A DNA stretch of 34,543 nucleotides from Prevotella brunnea. Its GTDB lineage: Bacteria > Bacteroidota > Bacteroidia > Bacteroidales > Bacteroidaceae. This document shows positions 32,583 through 34,543 of the stretch, in pieces; position 1 is the stretch's first letter; each line of letters opens with the position of its first letter. The stretch spans positions 1-34,543 of the forward strand of contig NZ_SDIK01000042.1 in NCBI RefSeq assembly GCF_008016795.1, read 5' to 3'. A model generated the notes under the pieces. It did no database searches and was not told where the DNA came from. It saw only the letters and a program-made list of their open reading frames with translations. The position numbers and the translations under genes are program-made.

Positions 32583-33050
32583 TTATTTGGTTTGACTTTC
32601 TACTATCTTGTCGATTTCCTTTGGATTGACATGTCCATCGATTTTCACTAAAGTGCAATCCTCATCATCCAACACGAAGATAATAAGACTGTTTACTTCA
32701 TTTTCCGTTCCTTTGGTTAGGATTTTCACTTTCTCGCCTTCAGAATTCACTTTAATTACTTCCTGATACTCTCCGAAATTTAATTTCCCGAAAGCCTCTC
32801 TCAACTCTTTCTTTAACGATGGACTGGAGTTTTCCAACGCCAATACTTTCATTCCATCAATCTGCTCCGATAATTTTACCAACTCAGGGTCATCGGAACT
32901 GCTCATTCCCAATCTAATCATGTCCTTTGACAGGTTCAGAAACGTTACGTTTTCTTGGTTTTGAAATCGATTGAAGACATCGTCTATCGTTTGTCCCCAT
33001 CCGGTCATACTTGTTGCGAGTAGCGCAATTGCGATAATAAATACTTTCAT
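32583..33050 (-). CDS. Secreted DUF4252 protein (first paralogue, operon leader gene)
   Basis: A 155-residue protein with a signal peptide (1-19, cleaved at GWG before QTI). The mature protein shows the canonical DUF4252 layout: VTFLNLSKDMIRLGM, IDGMKVLALENSS, YQEVIKVNSEGEKVKILTKG and LDDEDCTLVKIDGHVNPKEIDKI. It is the first gene after the ECF-type promoter (33 nt from the CGTC element) and so is probably the most directly sigma-dependent product. The biochemical function of the family is unknown. Confidence 0.84.
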   Translation of the reverse strand: MKVFIIAIALLATSMTGWGQTIDDVFNRFQNQENVTFLNLSKDMIRLGMSSSDDPELVKLSEQIDGMKVLALENSSPSLKKELREAFGKLNFGEYQEVIKVNSEGEKVKILTKGTENEVNSLIIFVLDDEDCTLVKIDGHVNPKEIDKIVESQTK

Positions 33051-33083
33051 GCGTTTTAATTTTAAAGGGTTTACAATTACATA

Positions 33084-33110
33084 GACGTGAGTTGTTGGGA
33101 TTTTGTGACA
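33084..33110 (-). promoter_or_regulatory. Probable ECF promoter, sigma operon 2
   Basis: On the reverse strand, TGTCACA (33104-33110), exactly 16 nt, then CGTC (33084-33087). From memory, the ECF41 group uses this very pair (TGTCACA and CGTC), although the sigma factor here lacks the ECF41 C-terminal extension. The spacing equals that at 14620-14646. Confidence 0.6.
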
Positions 33111-33146
33111 GAAAAAGCAAAAAAAACAAATAAAAACTCAACTTTC

Positions 33147-33195
33147 TTCTTCCGGGAACGCGGAAACGTGGCTTCGCGCCACGCGCAAGGAAGAA
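33147..33195 (-). terminator. Terminator of ruvB
   Basis: TTCTTCC and GGAAGAA (33147-33153 and 33189-33195) enclose an inner CGTGGC/GCCACG stem (33167-33172 and 33178-33183). On the reverse strand T-rich sequence follows, overlapping the upstream side of the DUF4252 operon promoter. Confidence 0.65.
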
Positions 33196-33201
33196 TAGCC
33201 A

Positions 33202-34236
33202 TCAATCGAAAAATGATGGTTCGGCGGTTTTGGAACCTGCCATGCCGCGTCCCAAATGCTCGTAAGCAAGCGGAGTTGCCATGCGTCCTCTCGGTGTTCG
33301 CTTGATGAAACCCTCCATGATGAGATAGGGCTCGTAAACCTCTTCCAACGTTCCGGAATCCTCGCCGATAGCCGTGGCAATAGTGGAAACACCCACCGGG
33401 CCGCCACGAAACTTGTCTATGATGGTAAGCAATATCTTATTGTCGATTTCATCAAGACCATAGCTGTCGATATTAAGCGACTGCAACGAGTTTCGAGCTA
33501 TCTCATGGTCGATGGTTCCATTGCCTTTCACTTGCGCGAAATCGCGAACGCGGCGCAAAAGCGAGTTACAAATACGAGGAGTGCCCCGCGAACGGCGCGC
33601 TATTTCTATCGCAGCATTGTCCTTAATGGGGATGCGGAGAAGCCGGGCTGAGCGTTTGATGATTTTTTGCAATGTTTCCGGATCGTAATACTCAAGATGG
33701 AGATTGATACCGAAGCGAGCTCGAAGGGGCGCAGTAAGCAGTCCGCTGCGTGTGGTGGCTCCCACAAGCGTAAAGGGGTTGAGGTCGATTTGAATGGAGC
33801 GGGCAGACGGTCCTTTATCTATCATGATGTCGATGCGGTAATCCTCCATTGCCGAATACAAATATTCCTCGACAACAGGAGAAAGCCGATGAATCTCGTC
33901 TATGAAGAGCACATCGTTTGGTTCGAGCGACGTGAGAATGCCTGCCAAATCGCCGGGCTTATCGAGAACGGGACCGGAAGTAATCTTAAATCCCACTCCC
34001 AACTCGTTGGCAATGATATTGCTCAACGTGGTCTTTCCCAAACCCGGAGGTCCGTGAAGCAAAGTATGATCGAGAGGTTCGCCACGATATTTCGCAGCCT
34101 CGACAAAGACTCGCAAATTATCCACCACTTTTCGCTGTCCGCTGAAGTCATCGAACTTGGGGGGGCGTAGCGCGTTTTCAAAGTCTTTCTCGGCCGAAGT
34201 AAACCTTTCTTCTCTTATATCAAAATCTTCATCCAT
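33202..34236 (-). CDS. ruvB: Holliday junction branch migration helicase RuvB
   Basis: A 344-residue AAA+ motor that drives branch migration with RuvA and RuvC in recombination and repair. Walker A is GPPGLGKTT (62-70) and Walker B is LFIDEIH (110-116). The sensor/arginine-finger region [17 protein letters not shown] and the C-terminal winged helix ([34 protein letters not shown]) are intact. The length is normal. It is monocistronic on the reverse strand; a -7 element lies just upstream (34262-34269) and a complex hairpin after the stop. ruvA and ruvC are not in the window, which is common outside Proteobacteria. Confidence 0.98.
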   Translation of the reverse strand: MDEDFDIREERFTSAEKDFENALRPPKFDDFSGQRKVVDNLRVFVEAAKYRGEPLDHTLLHGPPGLGKTTLSNIIANELGVGFKITSGPVLDKPGDLAGILTSLEPNDVLFIDEIHRLSPVVEEYLYSAMEDYRIDIMIDKGPSARSIQIDLNPFTLVGATTRSGLLTAPLRARFGINLHLEYYDPETLQKIIKRSARLLRIPIKDNAAIEIARRSRGTPRICNSLLRRVRDFAQVKGNGTIDHEIARNSLQSLNIDSYGLDEIDNKILLTIIDKFRGGPVGVSTIATAIGEDSGTLEEVYEPYLIMEGFIKRTPRGRMATPLAYEHLGRGMAGSKTAEPSFFD

Positions 34237-34261
34237 ACTGTCTGCTTGTTTTTACCAAGCG

Positions 34262-34269
34262 CAAAGATA
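34262..34269 (-). promoter_or_regulatory. -7 element of ruvB
   Basis: The reverse strand reads TATCTTTG, a full TAnnTTTG match, 25 nt before the ruvB start. No clear -33 element. Confidence 0.55.
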
Positions 34270-34424
34270 ACGATTTTAATTGAGAAAAGACAGATAAGCA
34301 GGCAATTGGATGGATAAAATCTCACAGAACAAGGAAAAAACGAAGGATTGCCGAAAACCCATTGACAGAATGAAAATAAAATATATATTACTGTCCGCTA
34401 AACATCCCACATTTTTTATGAATT

Positions 34425-34461
34425 AGGGCTGACACTTCTCACGAGGTATCAGCCCTTTTTG
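34425..34461 (+). terminator. Hairpin at the insertion-sequence edge
   Basis: AGGGCTGA (34425-34432) pairs with TCAGCCCT (34449-34456). After one C/A mismatch the stem continues through A-U and CTTC/GAGG to a 4-nt loop. TTTTTG follows. It would shield the transposase from outside transcription. Confidence 0.6.
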
Positions 34462-34494
34462 TTATCTTTGCTTTTGTTTCCAAACTCAGATAAC

Positions 34495-34543
34495 ATGGGC
34501 AAAAGTACACATTTCTTCGGACAGCCGGTATATGGTCAGCTGA
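34495..34543 (+). CDS. Transposase, N-terminal fragment (probable IS4 family, DUF4372)
   Basis: Only the first 16 codons are in the window. The peptide opens MGKSTHFFGQPVYGQL, which fits the conserved start of DUF4372-containing IS4-family transposases common in Bacteroidota. A -7 box lies 24 nt upstream of the ATG. The identification rests on this short start alone, so the family could be wrong; the catalytic DDE residues are outside the window. Confidence 0.6.
   Translation, partial: MGKSTHFFGQPVYGQL

Larger units (their letters stand above)
34425..34543 (+). mobile_element. Left end of an insertion sequence (probable IS4 family), cut by the window edge
   Basis: The transposase-like gene at 34495 is preceded at only 70 nt by a long hairpin (34425-34456) and a TATCTTTG box (34463-34470), as expected for a compact insertion-sequence end. 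The left boundary is probably near 34425, but the terminal inverted repeat cannot be confirmed because the right end is outside the window. Confidence 0.5.

Overview
The window looks like the chromosome of a Bacteroidota member, most likely Prevotellaceae. This rests on the Bacteroidota promoter pattern (TTTG, about 20 nt, then TAnnTTTG), which recurs in front of many genes; on family-typical proteins (DUF4252, a PiT transporter with a cytoplasmic tail, a DUF4369/thioredoxin-type lipoprotein, ECF sigma factors paired with single-pass anti-sigma candidates); and on an intergenic repeat style (CAAAAGGTAAGC modules) that I associate with Prevotella. No rRNA, tRNA, CRISPR array or prophage was seen.

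Layout. 1-1100 is mostly non-coding, with one small reverse ORF behind a textbook promoter. 1241-8084 carries pnp, an OmpA-type lipoprotein, a divergent AlbA/Schlafen-type protein, and a PiT phosphate transporter whose promoter is overlapped by four hexamers at exact 11-bp steps, resembling a Pho box. 8368-10570 (reverse) is a response regulator and histidine kinase. 11290-13142 holds a thioredoxin-fold lipoprotein without redox cysteines and a small outer-membrane beta-barrel protein. 13620-14604 (reverse) is an ECF sigma/anti-sigma pair. 14759-20464 (reverse) holds speA, aroK, topA and a NUDIX hydrolase. 21042-28665 (forward) holds a secreted esterase, a THUMP-like methyltransferase, and a run of GNAT-like protein, parE and S41 protease. 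29559-30507 (reverse) holds coaD and ybeY. 30602-33050 (reverse) is a tight five-gene operon: two DUF4252 proteins, an ECF sigma factor, an anti-sigma candidate and a third DUF4252 protein. ruvB follows at 33202-34236. The window ends inside the left end of an insertion sequence with a probable IS4/DUF4372 transposase.

How the parts may work together. Most genes are housekeeping. The regulatory DNA is the more interesting part. Both ECF sigma operons are preceded by the same bipartite signal, TGTmACw, exactly 16 nt, then CGTC, which differs from the vegetative promoters and suggests autoregulation. The phosphate transporter has a Pho-box-like array and lies convergent to an OmpR-family two-component system, so a phosphate-sensing module is plausible but unproven. 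A modular 22-nt repeat family occurs at three intergenic sites, two of them with the same symmetric centre. The operon of three DUF4252 paralogues around a sigma/anti-sigma pair is the best candidate for a poorly described system here.
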